DNA of 64,000 nucleotides from Vanrija pseudolonga (lineage: Eukaryota; Basidiomycota; Tremellomycetes; Trichosporonales; Trichosporonaceae): positions 2,108,001-2,172,000 of the forward strand of contig NC_085849.1 in the NCBI RefSeq assembly GCF_020906515.1, read 5' to 3'. Below the pieces are notes generated by a model, which saw only the letters and a list, made by a program, of their open reading frames with translations, was not told the DNA's origin and searched no databases. A program made the position numbers and the translations under genes. Of the stretch, positions 51,546-61,712 are shown piece after piece (positions within the stretch are counted from its first letter, which is position 1; each line of letters starts with the position of its first letter).

Positions 51546-53288
51546 CTAAACCGACACGTCGGCAACCTTGTCAGCAACATCGTCAACCTCGTCGTTGTCG
51601 AGCGCGCTAGCAGCAGCCGCAAACGAGAAGCCCGCCGTCGCCTTGGTGGCGGGCTTGGGCGCCGGCGCAGATGCAGCCGCGGTCTCGCGCTGCGCGCGGC
51701 TAGCGGCGACCTGCTCAAAGCCGTCGGCGTCAGGAGCAGCCTCCTTGGTCTCCTTGGCGGGCAGACGAGAAGGGTGGACACGCTTGGGCTGGGCGGCACG
51801 CTCGGCATCGCGCTTGGCCTGCTGTGCGGCCTTGGCCTTCTCAGCGTCCTCCTTGGCCTTGGCGGCGCCAGCAGCCTTCTCCTTGCGGCGCTGCTCGGCG
51901 TGGGCAGCAGCCTCGGCCTCACGGGCCGCCGAGTCGACGGGCTTGGCAGCACCGAACGGCGACGCCTTGGACGACGAAGCGGGCTCGGGGGAGCCAGTGG
52001 CGGCGGCGGCGGAGCGGGCCTGGAGGTTGAGTCGGGGACGCTGGGGCTCGGCGGGCTCGGCACGCTGAGCGGGCGAGCGGGTGCCTCGGGACCACTGAAA
52101 GCTTTGTTAGCGCTGTAGGCCACAATGCACAACACCACACTCACAGTCGACTCGGTGTCGGCGGGGCCGGCAGGGCGATGGGGAGGGGCATCACGGGGCT
52201 CACGGGGCTCGCGGGGACCGCGGCCACCAACCTGGGGAGCGGGGGGCTGGACAAACGTCTTGTTTGAGCGCCACTGGTCGGCGTCGTCGGCAGCCGAGGG
52301 GGTGAGGTCGCGGGGCTCGCGAGGCTCACGCTGCTCGTGGCCGTCACGGGGGCGGCCGTAGCCCGACGACTCGCGCGAAGGGGTGAACTTGGCGCCGCGG
52401 GCAGCCGACCAGTCGCGGTCGCCACCGTCTGATGCGCCAGAGAAGGTGCGGCGGGGAGGCTCGGGCTGGCGGGCCACGAGGGGGGTCGCGCGGCGCCACT
52501 GCGAAGCCTCGTCAGCGGCCGAGGGGGCGAAGTCGCGACGGTTCGAGGTCGAGGCTACCGGCAGGTGTCAGCGTCATATTGCTCCTCCACCTCCACCAAC
52601 GCGACTCACGAGCCTCGGCAACGTTGACCCTCACGGTCCTTCCGCCAAGCTGGGTGCCCGACATGCTGAGGGCGGTAGCGAGGCCGTCGCGCGTGTTGAA
52701 CTCGACGTAGCCAAAGCCCTTGAGCTTGCCCTCGCTGTCCTTGACGAGGCGGACGCTCTTGGGGTCCTGGCCGGCAAAGAAGGCGCGCAGCTCCTCCTCA
52801 TCAGTCTCAAACGTCAGGTTGCCCACAAAGGCCGTGAATGGCGGCACGTCGGGGAGGGGGAGCTCGTCGCGGACCGGGCCGCCGCCGAACGCCGGGCGCG
52901 CAGAGCGGTCCGGCATGCTCTCGAGGTATCCGGGCTCGCCGCGGCGAGGGCCAGTGTCGGCGCGCGCGGCAGCTATGTGGGGGTTAGTATGCTGGCTGGC
53001 ACTGGCTTGGCTTGAGCCGGCTCGTGCGAGCAGAGCAAAAGCGGCAGACGACCTTTCGTCTCGTCTCGTTGACGTCAATACGCACGCGCGGTGGGGAGGC
53101 TCTCCATCTCATCGGCCCAGTTGCTCGACGCTGCGTCGTGTCAGCTCTGCGCGTCGCGTCTCACGTACACGTACCCGTCGTCTCGAAGAAGTCGCTGAGG
53201 TTCATCTTCTGTCCCTTTTGCTTTTTGGGTGCTGTGGGGGTCAGCGAACCGGCTACGGTGGAGGCGCTGGCGGGCGGCACGCACGCAT
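51546..53288 (-). CDS. TIF3: translation initiation factor eIF4B
   Basis: RNA-binding cofactor of eIF4A/eIF4F that helps 40S recruitment. Exons on the complement: 53288..53285, 53231..53175, 53130..53086, 52972..52610, 52554..52145, 52094..51546; 475 aa. The spliced N-terminus MPPKKQKGQKMNLSDFFE + SSNWADEMESLP is the eIF4B signature. One RRM (about 80-156) has RNP2 AFVGNL and RNP1 KGFGYVEF. It is followed by Arg/Pro-rich imperfect repeats (APSAADEASQWRR, TPSAADDADQWRS, SRESSGYGRPRDG) and a charged Ala/Lys/Glu helix (AEQRRKEKAAGAAKAKEDAE). The coding part of exon 1 is only ATGC; using the internal ATG of exon 2 would drop nine residues. Introns are 53, 44, 113, 55 and 50 bases. Confidence 0.92.
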
Positions 53289-53983
53289 GGTTGCTGTCTT
53301 TTTTCGGTGGGAAGGCGGGGGGAGGTGAGAGGGGGTGGGCGTGGGGTGCGCTCCTTTTTTACGTTGAAGTGGTTGTACGTGTTGTCAAAGTCGTCTAGGA
53401 CGATGTAGATGGAACTGTGTGCGTGCTAGAGAGGTCGTCGTCGCTGCTGCAGCCGCCGCCGCCAGTCTCTGTCGCATTGTCCGCCCACCGGCGGCATCAG
53501 CGCCAGCCAGCCAGCTGCAGCCAGCCAGGCAGCGGCCACTCAGCCTCGCAACAGCCAGATCCCACACAAGTCAACAATCCCAGCCCGAAAATCGCAAAGC
53601 ACGCAAACGCCACCCGACCAAACGCCGAGTGTCGCCGAAGTGGGGCTCCGGTTCCAGCAAGTGACTGGAACGAGGGGCAGGTCGATTCTTCGTTCTAGCA
53701 GCATGCATTGTACTCATACTCTCTACAGCAACAAACGAGAGAAGAAGCACACCCAAGGGGTTGCACCGACGGGGGACTCAATATGTTGGGCAGAGTTGGG
53801 AATCCCGTGTGTCCCCTAACCCAACCGCTCAACCGAGGAAGATCGCCAGCATGGTGCACGACTTACACAAACAGCTCTGCTCGCAATGGGCGTCGTTGCA
53901 AGTCACAATGTCGCCAGGCAACGTTTGCCGCAGCTCTACGTATCCATACTCTAGTGTAGCAAGCGTCCCGTCTTCCCCCATCC
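53289..53983. other. intergenic region
   Basis: 695 bp holding the eIF4B promoter and leader and the 3' end of the Zn2Cys6 gene. GCCA/CAGC runs at 53500-53540. A tRNA-resembling stretch near 53752-53842 was considered and rejected. Confidence 0.4.
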
Positions 53984-54876
53984 CTACCAGAAGCTCTCCT
54001 TCCCCTCTCCATCTCTAAACCCCTCTCCCTGCCGTCTTGCCTCCCCCTCTGTCCCAGCAGCACGCGCCGCCGCGCCGGGCTCGTCAGGAATGGCAGCCGA
54101 GACGAGGTGCCACAAGTGGCTGAACGTGTTACGGGGCTGCTCGGCATCGTTGTCCAGTACGTCGCCATAGGGGCGGTTGGGCGTCGTCGAGCCGCTGCCC
54201 CCTTGCTCATCGTACCCGAGGTCCTGGGCCACGACGATCGTGTGCGCCTCCTCCATCCTTGCGCGGGGCGAGAAGGTCGACGTCGACGCTGCCTCGGAGA
54301 TCGATACCGCCGTGGGCTGCGGCTGCGCGCCTGCGGCCTGCATCACATGCCCCTGCTGCAGGAAGCGGAGGAGGGAGGACGTAGAGTCGAGCGGGTACTC
54401 TGTCCACCACTCTGCGCGTTCGGTGCGTTCCAGCCCCGAGGTCGGCGCCGAGGGCAGTGCGAGCTGCAGTGTCAGCGGGTATTGCCTCTCAAGCAAGAAC
54501 ACCACCCACATCGCCTTGGTCGAGGTGTATTCTCTCGAGTGCCCCAGCCACCTCGGGCAGCGAGAGGAGGAACCACAGGGCGTTCTCGCACTGCTGGACG
54601 CGAGTCTCGGCGAGTTTCGTGAGGCCAGCAACTGGCCCACTAGGCACGTCAGCATCCTCCGCGCCCGCACACCAATGCGCAACTACTCACCGCCGTTGCT
54701 GGGGAGGGGGGTACTCGCACGCCTGCGCGTGTTTCCTGCACGACCCGCAGACCGGCCGCTCGTGGTCACACTGAGGGGGGAGGTTAACCTTGGTGACGAG
54801 AGGCGGCACACGCGCCGCAACCCCCACTCACCCGCCGCTTCTTGGATATACACCGCAAGCAGGCCCTCGACGACAT
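53984..54876 (-). CDS. small Zn2Cys6 (GAL4-type) transcription factor
   Basis: Fungal binuclear zinc cluster regulator. Exons on the complement: 54876..54832, 54770..54691, 54639..54510, 54463..53984; 244 aa, short for the family and lacking the fungal-specific middle domain. The zinc cluster is C6-x2-C9-x6-C16-x6-C23-x2-C26-x6-C33, split by the first intron (SSRACLRCISKKRR + CDHERPVCGSCRKHAQACEY). After a basic linker (PPPQQRR) comes a predicted coiled coil (LTKLAETRVQQCENALWFLL, SLPEVAGALERIH), then acidic/Pro-rich sequence with ARMEEAHTIVVAQDLGYDEQ that may activate. Introns are 61, 51 and 46 bases. Targets unknown; GPM1 lies 400 bp upstream on the same strand and a monooxygenase further away. 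Confidence 0.9.
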
Positions 54877-55276
54877 GTTGTTGTGTTTGGCGCGTGGTGG
54901 GCGATGTGGAGAGGGATTCATGTTTTGCGGAGTGGAGAGAGTCCGCGAGATCAGCAGTGGGTGGCGGGTGCAAAATTGGGATGGTCGGTGGGTGGGGGGA
55001 GGCTTGACGTCATCGACTGTACCTTGGCGGTGATGGGCGACGATCGCGTCGCGGTGAGTGACGGTCCTCGGTGCAGCGAGAACAGCGACAGCGATAGCAT
55101 TGTATTGCATTGCAGTTGAGATTGGAACAGATGAATTGGTCATTGTGAGAGACCGCGAGACGAGATGACTAGGCGCTACAGATGGTGACGAACAGGAGAC
55201 GAATCAACCGCCCTCCCTCCTCCTTCCTTCCTCACGCCCCTCCCCCCCCCCCCCCTTTCCTCCGCGCGCGCTTCGC
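54877..55276. other. intergenic region with poly-C tract
   Basis: 400 bp between the Zn2Cys6 start and the 3' end of GPM1. It contains a 14-base C run (55242-55255) just past the GPM1 stop. Confidence 0.45.
55242..55255. repeat. homopolymer C14
   Basis: Fourteen consecutive C on the + strand inside a long pyrimidine-rich stretch, probably in the GPM1 3' UTR (G-rich in the mRNA). Confidence 0.85.
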
Positions 55277-56014
55277 TCACTTGCCCTGGTTCGCCACGGC
55301 GTGGATGGACGCCTCGGCGGCCACGGGGTCGAGGTACGTCCCGCCCTTGACGAGCGGCTTGAGGTCCTCGTCGAGCTCGTAGACCAGCGGGATGCCAGTG
55401 GGGATATTGAGTGCCGCAATGTCGTGGTCGCTGATACCGTCGAGGTGCTTGACGAGCGCGCGCAGCGAGTTGCCGTGCGCGGCCACAAGCACCGTCTTGC
55501 CGCTCTGCAGATCGGGCACGATGTGGTCGTGCCAGTAGGGCAGGAAGCGCGCGACCACGTCCTTGAGGCACTCGGCCAGCGGCACGGGGTCGCCAACGTA
55601 CCGCGGCTCTCGCGTCTGGGAGTACTTTGCCGCCGGGTCGATGTTGGGCGGCGGCATGTCGTAGCTGCGGCGCCAGAGCATGAACTGCTCGTCGCCGTAC
55701 TTGTCGCGCGTGGCCTTCTTGTCCAGGCCCTGCAGCGCGCCGTAGTGCCGCTCATTCAAGCGCCAGTCGCGGCGGACCGGGATCCAGTCGAGGTTGGCCG
55801 CCTCGAGCGCCAGATTGGCCGTCACGATCGCGCGCTTGAGCAGCGACGTGTGCAGAATGTCGGGCGTGATCTTCTTCTCGCGCAGCAGCTCGCCGCCGCG
55901 CGTCGCCTCCGCGCGGCCCTTGTCAGAGAGCGGCACGTCGACCCACCCCGTGAAGAGGTTGAGCGCGTTCCACGTCGACTCGCCGTGCCGGAGGAGCACG
56001 AGGGTGTAGGGCAT
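55277..56014 (-). CDS. GPM1: 2,3-bisphosphoglycerate-dependent phosphoglycerate mutase
   Basis: Glycolytic enzyme converting 3-phosphoglycerate to 2-phosphoglycerate in the cytosol. Intronless frame of 245 aa, the standard dPGM length. It begins [20 protein letters not shown] with the catalytic His10 in RHGE, then [87 protein letters not shown] (second catalytic His) and [19 protein letters not shown]. In-frame codons upstream of base 56014 do not look like protein, so this Met is the start. Absence of introns fits a highly expressed glycolytic gene, though an intron in the 5' leader cannot be excluded. Confidence 0.96.
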   Translation of the reverse strand: MPYTLVLLRHGESTWNALNLFTGWVDVPLSDKGRAEATRGGELLREKKITPDILHTSLLKRAIVTANLALEAANLDWIPVRRDWRLNERHYGALQGLDKKATRDKYGDEQFMLWRRSYDMPPPNIDPAAKYSQTREPRYVGDPVPLAECLKDVVARFLPYWHDHIVPDLQSGKTVLVAAHGNSLRALVKHLDGISDHDIAALNIPTGIPLVYELDEDLKPLVKGGTYLDPVAAEASIHAVANQGK

Positions 56015-57319
56015 GTTACTGCAAGTGTTGAGGGTGTTGCAGAGTCGATGTCGCATAGCGCATCTTGTCGTGGGCTTGTTGTTATTTGTATACCACACCC
56101 GCCCGTCCTCACCGTACAGGTCGCTGCTGGTGTGAGAACGAGGCAGGAATGGGCATTCCTGACGTCACTACGGTCGTCGGTAGTGCCGCGAGCGACGTCG
56201 TCGTCGTGTGCGGACAGGGCGGTCGGGGTCGGGCACGCCGCAGAGCACGTCGTTGTGCGGTGTTCATCAGTGTGTTGGCTGCATGCATTGCGGAGATATC
56301 GACGCGACGCGCGCGACATGTAGAGCGCGATAAGATCAGAGTTGCCCATCAGTGCCGCATTTGCCGGCGGCTCGAGGCAGTTTGATCGGGCGCGAGGGAG
56401 GCGGGCGGCGTTGGCCGTGCACCCAGCAGCCAGCGAGGACAAGTTGACTGAGCCGACTTGCCGTGATATCACGGCTGGTTTCACTCTTCCCCGCCGGCGC
56501 CCACCTTCGTAATCTTGCTGCATGTAAGACACGCTCGTGATTGTCGTCGCGTCGTCTGGTTTGACGTACACGCGCACCGAGGGGCGGCCGAAGATGGGTT
56601 GGAACCCGCCCCATCACCCGCGACATCAGTGTCGGAACACTACCCTCAATGTCAATACAACGAAACGGCGGCGGCCCCCACCCGCCTCAATCTACCACCC
56701 CTGTGCCGCCTTGCCGGCGGTATACCCGGCAGGAGAAGCTACCTGGAATCATTCGCCATCGTCTCGCCAAATCCCCAAACAGACGTAGCCGAGAATCCAA
56801 AGCAGCCCAGGGAGTAGCAGCACTACCCAGGAGCACTACCCCAACACCGAGGCCGCCAGCAACGCTACGTAACCCGGATGAGGACGTGGGAGTTACTTCA
56901 CGTGACGCATAGACTTCCAAGCCCTTGATGAGGCGCAAGGGCCAGGGGTGGGGAGCCGCGGGGGAGGCGCACAGAGGATGGACACTTGGCATACAGGTAC
57001 GGTACCAGGCAAGGCCGGCCGGTCGGCAGGTAGGCCATCCGTCTAGCTGATCGAGAGAGAGAGCGAGCCCGAGGCAGAGGCAGAGGCAGAGACACGACGA
57101 CATTGTGAATCTCGTCACGGCGAGGAGGGGTTCGGTTGCGAGCGATTCACAACCGGGTAACCAGGCGGCAGGCGGGCTGGTACCGCCGGAACGGACGGTC
57201 AGGCAAGGCCTCGTCTCTTTACAGCAACAGCAGCAGCAGCAACAAGGGCAAGGTGACGACGACAACGATTGCAATATAAAGCAGCACAGCGACACCTGTC
57301 CTGCCCCCCACAACTCACC
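56015..57319. other. divergent intergenic region, GPM1 and monooxygenase
   Basis: 1.3 kb between divergent starts. A GAGGCAGAGG-type repeat (57070-57092), a CAG repeat (57228-57242) and a TATA box (57275) are seen. No gene supported. Confidence 0.45.
57275..57280 (+). promoter_or_regulatory. TATA box of the monooxygenase gene
   Basis: TATAAA in the context GCAATATAAAGCAG, about 45 bases before the ATG at 57320. This is the clearest core promoter element in the window and implies a short 5' leader. Confidence 0.55.
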
Positions 57320-59619
57320 ATGGCCTCCGAAAAGACATCCACTGCAGTCCCCACGCTCGTCGGCGCCGCCGAGGGCAGCCCCTTTGTGGCGGCCAAGACG
57401 ATCAACTCGCTCGCCAACCCGTCGGTGCTCATCGTCGGCGCGGGTATCGGCGGCATCACGCTCGCGCTCGACCTCGACGACCAGGGCCTGACCAACTGGA
57501 TTGTGCGTGCTGCCTGCCCAGAAGCCAAGCTGACAAGCCCAGATGATCGACCGCGAGGCCGGCGTCGGCGGAACGTGGTGGCAGAACCGATACCCGTGAG
57601 CACGACCCCACGCCGTGTGCTTCGCCGAGCTCGAGCTGACGAACCCAACAGTGGATGCCGCTGCGAGTATGTCACCACACCTGTCCTGTCCTTCCCACCA
57701 CTGACTCGCCCCCAGCATCCCCGCCGTTGCGTACTCGCACTCGCGTTTCCAGAACTCGCAGTGGACCGAGACGCATCCCGAGCGCGCCGAGCTCCAGGAG
57801 TGTGAGTGACTCACCATTACGTGGCGCCGGCGGCGCTGGCGGCGTCTTTGCCACGGCACACACGGCACGCGCATCCCGAGCCCGAGCAAGGTTAACCAAC
57901 TGACGCCACGCCTCACTCAGACTGGGCCAACATTGTCAAGACGCAGGGGCTCGAGAACCGTCTGCGCCTGCAGCACGACTTTGTCAAGGCCGACTGGGAC
58001 GCCGAGGCGTCGCTCTACCACGTCACGTTGCGGGACACGGCCAACGACCGCGAGGTGCACGTCGATGCCCAGGTGATCGTCGGCGCCACAGGTGCCTTCT
58101 CCGAGCCGCGCCGTATTCCCCTCCCCGGAGAGGACCAGTTCAAGGGGCAGATTATCCACTCGGCGCGCTGGCCGCACGACCTCGCGCCCAGCGACCTGCG
58201 CGGCAAGACGGTCGTGGTCGTCGGGAACGGGTGCAGCGGGTGAGTGCGGTGCCGGGACACAACACTGCAAGCCACTGACACCACCCGCAGCGTGCGAATC
58301 GTCGGCACGCTCGGCCTCGACCCAAAGATCAAGGTCGTGTCGCTCGCGCGCACGCAGCAGTGGCTCATGCCGTCGCTCACGCGCGGGTGGGACGGCGCGC
58401 GCAACTCTGCGCCCAACTCGGAGCAGCTGCGTGACTTCCGCGCGCGCTTCCCGTTCTTCCAGAAGGTCTACCGCCTGCTCATGCTCGCCATCCTCGACTC
58501 GCGCTTCAAGACGCAGCTCATCAAGGAGGGCAAGAGCCGCCGCAAGGTACAGGAGAAGGTACGTGGCGCGTGGCGCGCAGTGGCGGCTGAGTGTGGCGGG
58601 CCGTGTGTGGCTGACGCCGCTTCCCACCCAGGCAATTGGCGAGTGGATGAGGAAACGCGCCCCGCCGCACCTCAAGGACAAGATTGTCCCCGACTTCCCC
58701 TTCCAGGCCAAGCGCTACGTGTTCGAGGACGGCTACTTTGCAGCCATCAACTCGCCGCAGAACCGCGCCATCTACGGGCGCGTGACTGCGCTCACCGAGA
58801 ACGGCGTGCAGGTCGACGACGGCAGCCATGTCGACGCCGACGTCGTGGTCCTGTCGACGGGATACGACGCGGACGTGAGTTGCGCCGGCCGGAGTGGAGC
58901 ACGTACGTGCGTGGTACTGACACGCCACAGCACATCGACATGGAGGTCTCGGGCTCGACCGACAGCACAAACAACTACAACGGCAAGGGCGACCAGGTAT
59001 GGTACCACGGCGTGGCGCTGCCCGGCATCCCGAACTACTTCACGCTCTGCGGCAACAACTTCCTCGTCAACCACAGCAGCGTGACCATCGTGCTCGAGTT
59101 CCAGGCGGCGTACGTCACCAAGCTCATTGCCGCCATGCGCGACAACTCGATCCCCGTGCTCGAGGTTAAGCAGGACGCCGCGGAGAAGTACGACCAGATC
59201 ATTGCCAAGAAGCTCGAGAAGACGACGTGGCCGCTCGTCAACAACTACTGGCGCAAGGGCGGCTCGGGGCGCATCTTTGTAAGTGTGCCGCAGGCGACAG
59301 GAAAGTGTGAGCCGCGTGCTGACGCCCCACCTAGACCCACTACCCCGGCCCAGTCGTCGCCCAGTGGTGGGACAACGCGTGGGTCGTCTGGTCCGACTAC
59401 AAGGGCGGCGAGAAGCTCGCGCGCAGCCAGCGCATCCGCTCGATCGCGTACACTGTCGCGCTGCTCGTCGGCCTCGCGTATGGCGGCAAGTGGGCCGTCG
59501 ACTCGGGCCTCGTCCACCGCCTCGGCGTTGGCGCGCAGGACCTCGTCAACGCCGTCGTGCACGCCGCCACGGCTGCCAAGGACGTTGTCGTCGAGGCCGC
59601 GCACAAGATCACCGGTTAG
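57320..59619 (+). CDS. FAD/NADPH monooxygenase, Baeyer-Villiger type
   Basis: Flavoprotein monooxygenase predicted to insert oxygen next to a ketone carbonyl or to oxidise a related substrate. Exons: 57320..57502, 57543..57595, 57652..57666, 57716..57801, 57921..58239, 58291..58558, 58632..58874, 58931..59278, 59335..59619; 599 aa. FAD-binding VLIVGAGIGG is at 36-45, then REAGVGGTWWQNRYPGCRCD with its end built from a 15-base exon. The Baeyer-Villiger fingerprint FxGxxxHxxxWP appears as FKGQIIHSARWP (186-197). The NADPH site is VVVVGNGCSG, followed by VVLSTGYDAD and YFTLCGNNFLVNHSSV. A hydrophobic C-terminal segment (IAYTVALLVGLAYGGKWAV) may anchor it to a membrane. Introns are 40-119 bases. 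The natural substrate is unknown. Confidence 0.93.
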
Positions 59620-59729
59620 GTGTAGCTTTCGTTGTAGAAGAGAGAGAGAGTCTTGAGCCAGTTGTAACTCGTTCCGAATGCAAGCATTATAACCCACACT
59701 AGCCAAAACATACATGACATGGCGAAATA

Positions 59730-61301
59730 CTATCCTAGTCTAGAAGATACACTTGGGAACCCCGTCTCTGCGAGCGGGCTCCCCCGCCGCGCGACGTCGC
59801 TCGTGATGCTCGTTCTTGAGCCGCTCCGGGGCCGGTACGGGATCGCCTGGGACGAGGAGCCATTGGCGAACAATGACCCGCCGATGGGGAGCGCGCTGGG
59901 CGTGACAGGTGGTGTGGTCGCCAGCAGCAGCAGCCCCGCTTGCGAGTTGAGCGCGAGGCTGATGTTGGACGCGGACGGGCGCTTGACCAGCCGACCCGGG
60001 ATGGGGCCGACGCCGCCAGCGCCAGGCGTCTGCACCGAGGGGCGGCGTGAGCCAGGTGTGAGGAGCAGCGGGGCCTCCTCGTCGACTATTGCCAGGATGC
60101 GCGTCTGCTCGTTGTCGGTCGGCTGGGGCGTGGTGAGGAAGAAGACGCCCAGGAAGGTGAACGTGATCCCGAAGCCGAAGTCGACGAGCGAGTTGATGTC
60201 GACGTCGCGGAACTCCTGGTACAGCACTGCAGAGCCGACGATCGCGGCGAGGGAGAAGAAGACGAACTGCGTCGGAATCACCTGGTTGCTGTCGAAACGC
60301 ATGAGTGCGCGGTTGAGGAACTTGATCTGCAGCACGCTCGTGACGACGAGCACGACGACGGCGCCCCACGCAACCGGGTGCTTGAAGGCGCCGAACAGCA
60401 TCGACGACATAAGCGATGAGAGAGCCTTGGTCGCCATGACGGTGTACCCGCCAAACAGGGCGCACGCGCCGACGTCAATGCCAATGTACTTGGACGCGTA
60501 CTCTTCCCGGGATGAGAGCATGACAAGGGGCACGACAACGGCAATGTTCAGCGCCGTGTAGATGAGGAACGGCGTGGCAGTCACCGCGGCAATGAGCTGG
60601 TCGGGAGACAACTGGGCGGGTTAGCTAGCTGTCACAACGCTCCCAGCTACCCACTCTAGGGTTCGAGTCGCGCGACGACCACACGACCGTAACGGCGCCG
60701 AGGATGGCCAGGCCCGTCCCGAGGAGGTTACGCCGCGTGAAGCTCTCGCCGAGGATGAGGGGCGAGAAGATGACGTTGGCAATGAGCGCGACGGTGCCCA
60801 GCGGCGCGACCACCGACGCCGGCGCGAAGCCATAGCTGAGGAAGTTGCCCGCCTCGCCCACGGCGATCATCCCGAGACCGAGCCACCATAACGGGCTGGA
60901 GAGGTACGCGCCCTCCTCTACGTGTGGCGGCGTGTCGCTGGTGAGCGGCGACGCGCCAGAGTCGCGCCGCACCGGCACCGGCTCGGCGAGGTCGACGGCC
61001 GCGTACCCCGGCTTCGGGGCGCGCACGGCCTGCTGCCCCTGCCCCTGCCGGGACGCTGACACTGCCGGTGCCGGTCCCGAAGGTGACGCCCGTGCTTTCG
61101 CGGCAGCGGCCGCCTCGACGCGGATGTGCGCTAGCTTCTGGACCGTCCTGCCGCGGTGTCAGTCGACACAATATGGTAGATGGCTCCAGCGAGCGAACGC
61201 TGCCAGCTCACGACCACTCACAACGCAAGCGAGATGAGGACGTTGCCAGCGCACGCAATGGCGACGCCAATCAGCGCCGTGCTCTTGAACTCTGTACGCA
61301 T
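59730..61301 (-). CDS. NIPA-type magnesium transporter
   Basis: Membrane protein of the NIPA family (DMT superfamily) implicated in Mg uptake. Exons on the complement: 61301..61222, 61147..60655, 60611..59730; 484 aa, introns 74 and 43 bases. About nine membrane helices are visible: TALIGVAIACAGNVLISLAL (the first, split by intron 1), WWLGLGMIAVGEAGNFLSYG, FAPASVVAPLGTVALIANVI, LLGTGLAILGAVTVVWSSRD, TPFLIYTALNIAVVVPLVML, WGAVVVLVVTSVLQIKFLNR, FVFFSLAAIVGSAVLYQEFR and FGFGITFTFLGVFFLTTPQP. WWLGLGxxxxGExxNFxxYxFAPAxLVAPLG is the family core. A disordered hydrophilic loop of about 80 residues sits between helices 1 and 2, and the C-terminal tail is Ser/Pro-rich and cytosolic. It is convergent with the monooxygenase (110 bp). 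Confidence 0.93.
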
Positions 61302-61712
61302 GGTGGCAAGAGTGTCGAGTTACAGTCTCATCGCGGTGTTGTTGGGCCGTCGTCGGTGTAAGTAGCTGTCGTCTGGCCGACTGTCGTTCGAGAGAGTCGT
61401 CGTCCGTCGATGCGTGGGCTGGCTATACTGGGCAAAGTCGAGAACGTCAATTGCGTGCAGCATGCGCGCTCACCCGGAATCGTCGTCCCTCCCATATTCC
61501 ATTCCACATTGACTAAGGGTAAGGGTGCATTGAAGCCACGTGGCACACGTGGCTCAAACTACTCTCGTACTCTCCCACGGCTGACTCATGCCGATCCGAC
61601 TCGGATTCTTGGCTCTCCTCGGTCAGTCAGTCCTGCCGGGTGGCCCAAAAGTCAACGGCGAGCCATCTCAATCAGCAACAACACATCTCCCCGCACCACA
61701 ACACATCAAAAC
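61302..61712. other. divergent promoter, NIPA and PRO2
   Basis: 411 bp. The PRO2 frame is open leftward to 61410, but the added residues are not protein-like, so this is taken as leader and promoter. No other feature seen. Confidence 0.45.

Noticed and set aside
53752-53842. Possible tRNA on the complement (GGTTGAGCGGTTGGGTTA resembling a D-arm)
   Set aside because: No box B (TATTGAGTC instead of TTCGANTC) and no matching acceptor stem could be paired.
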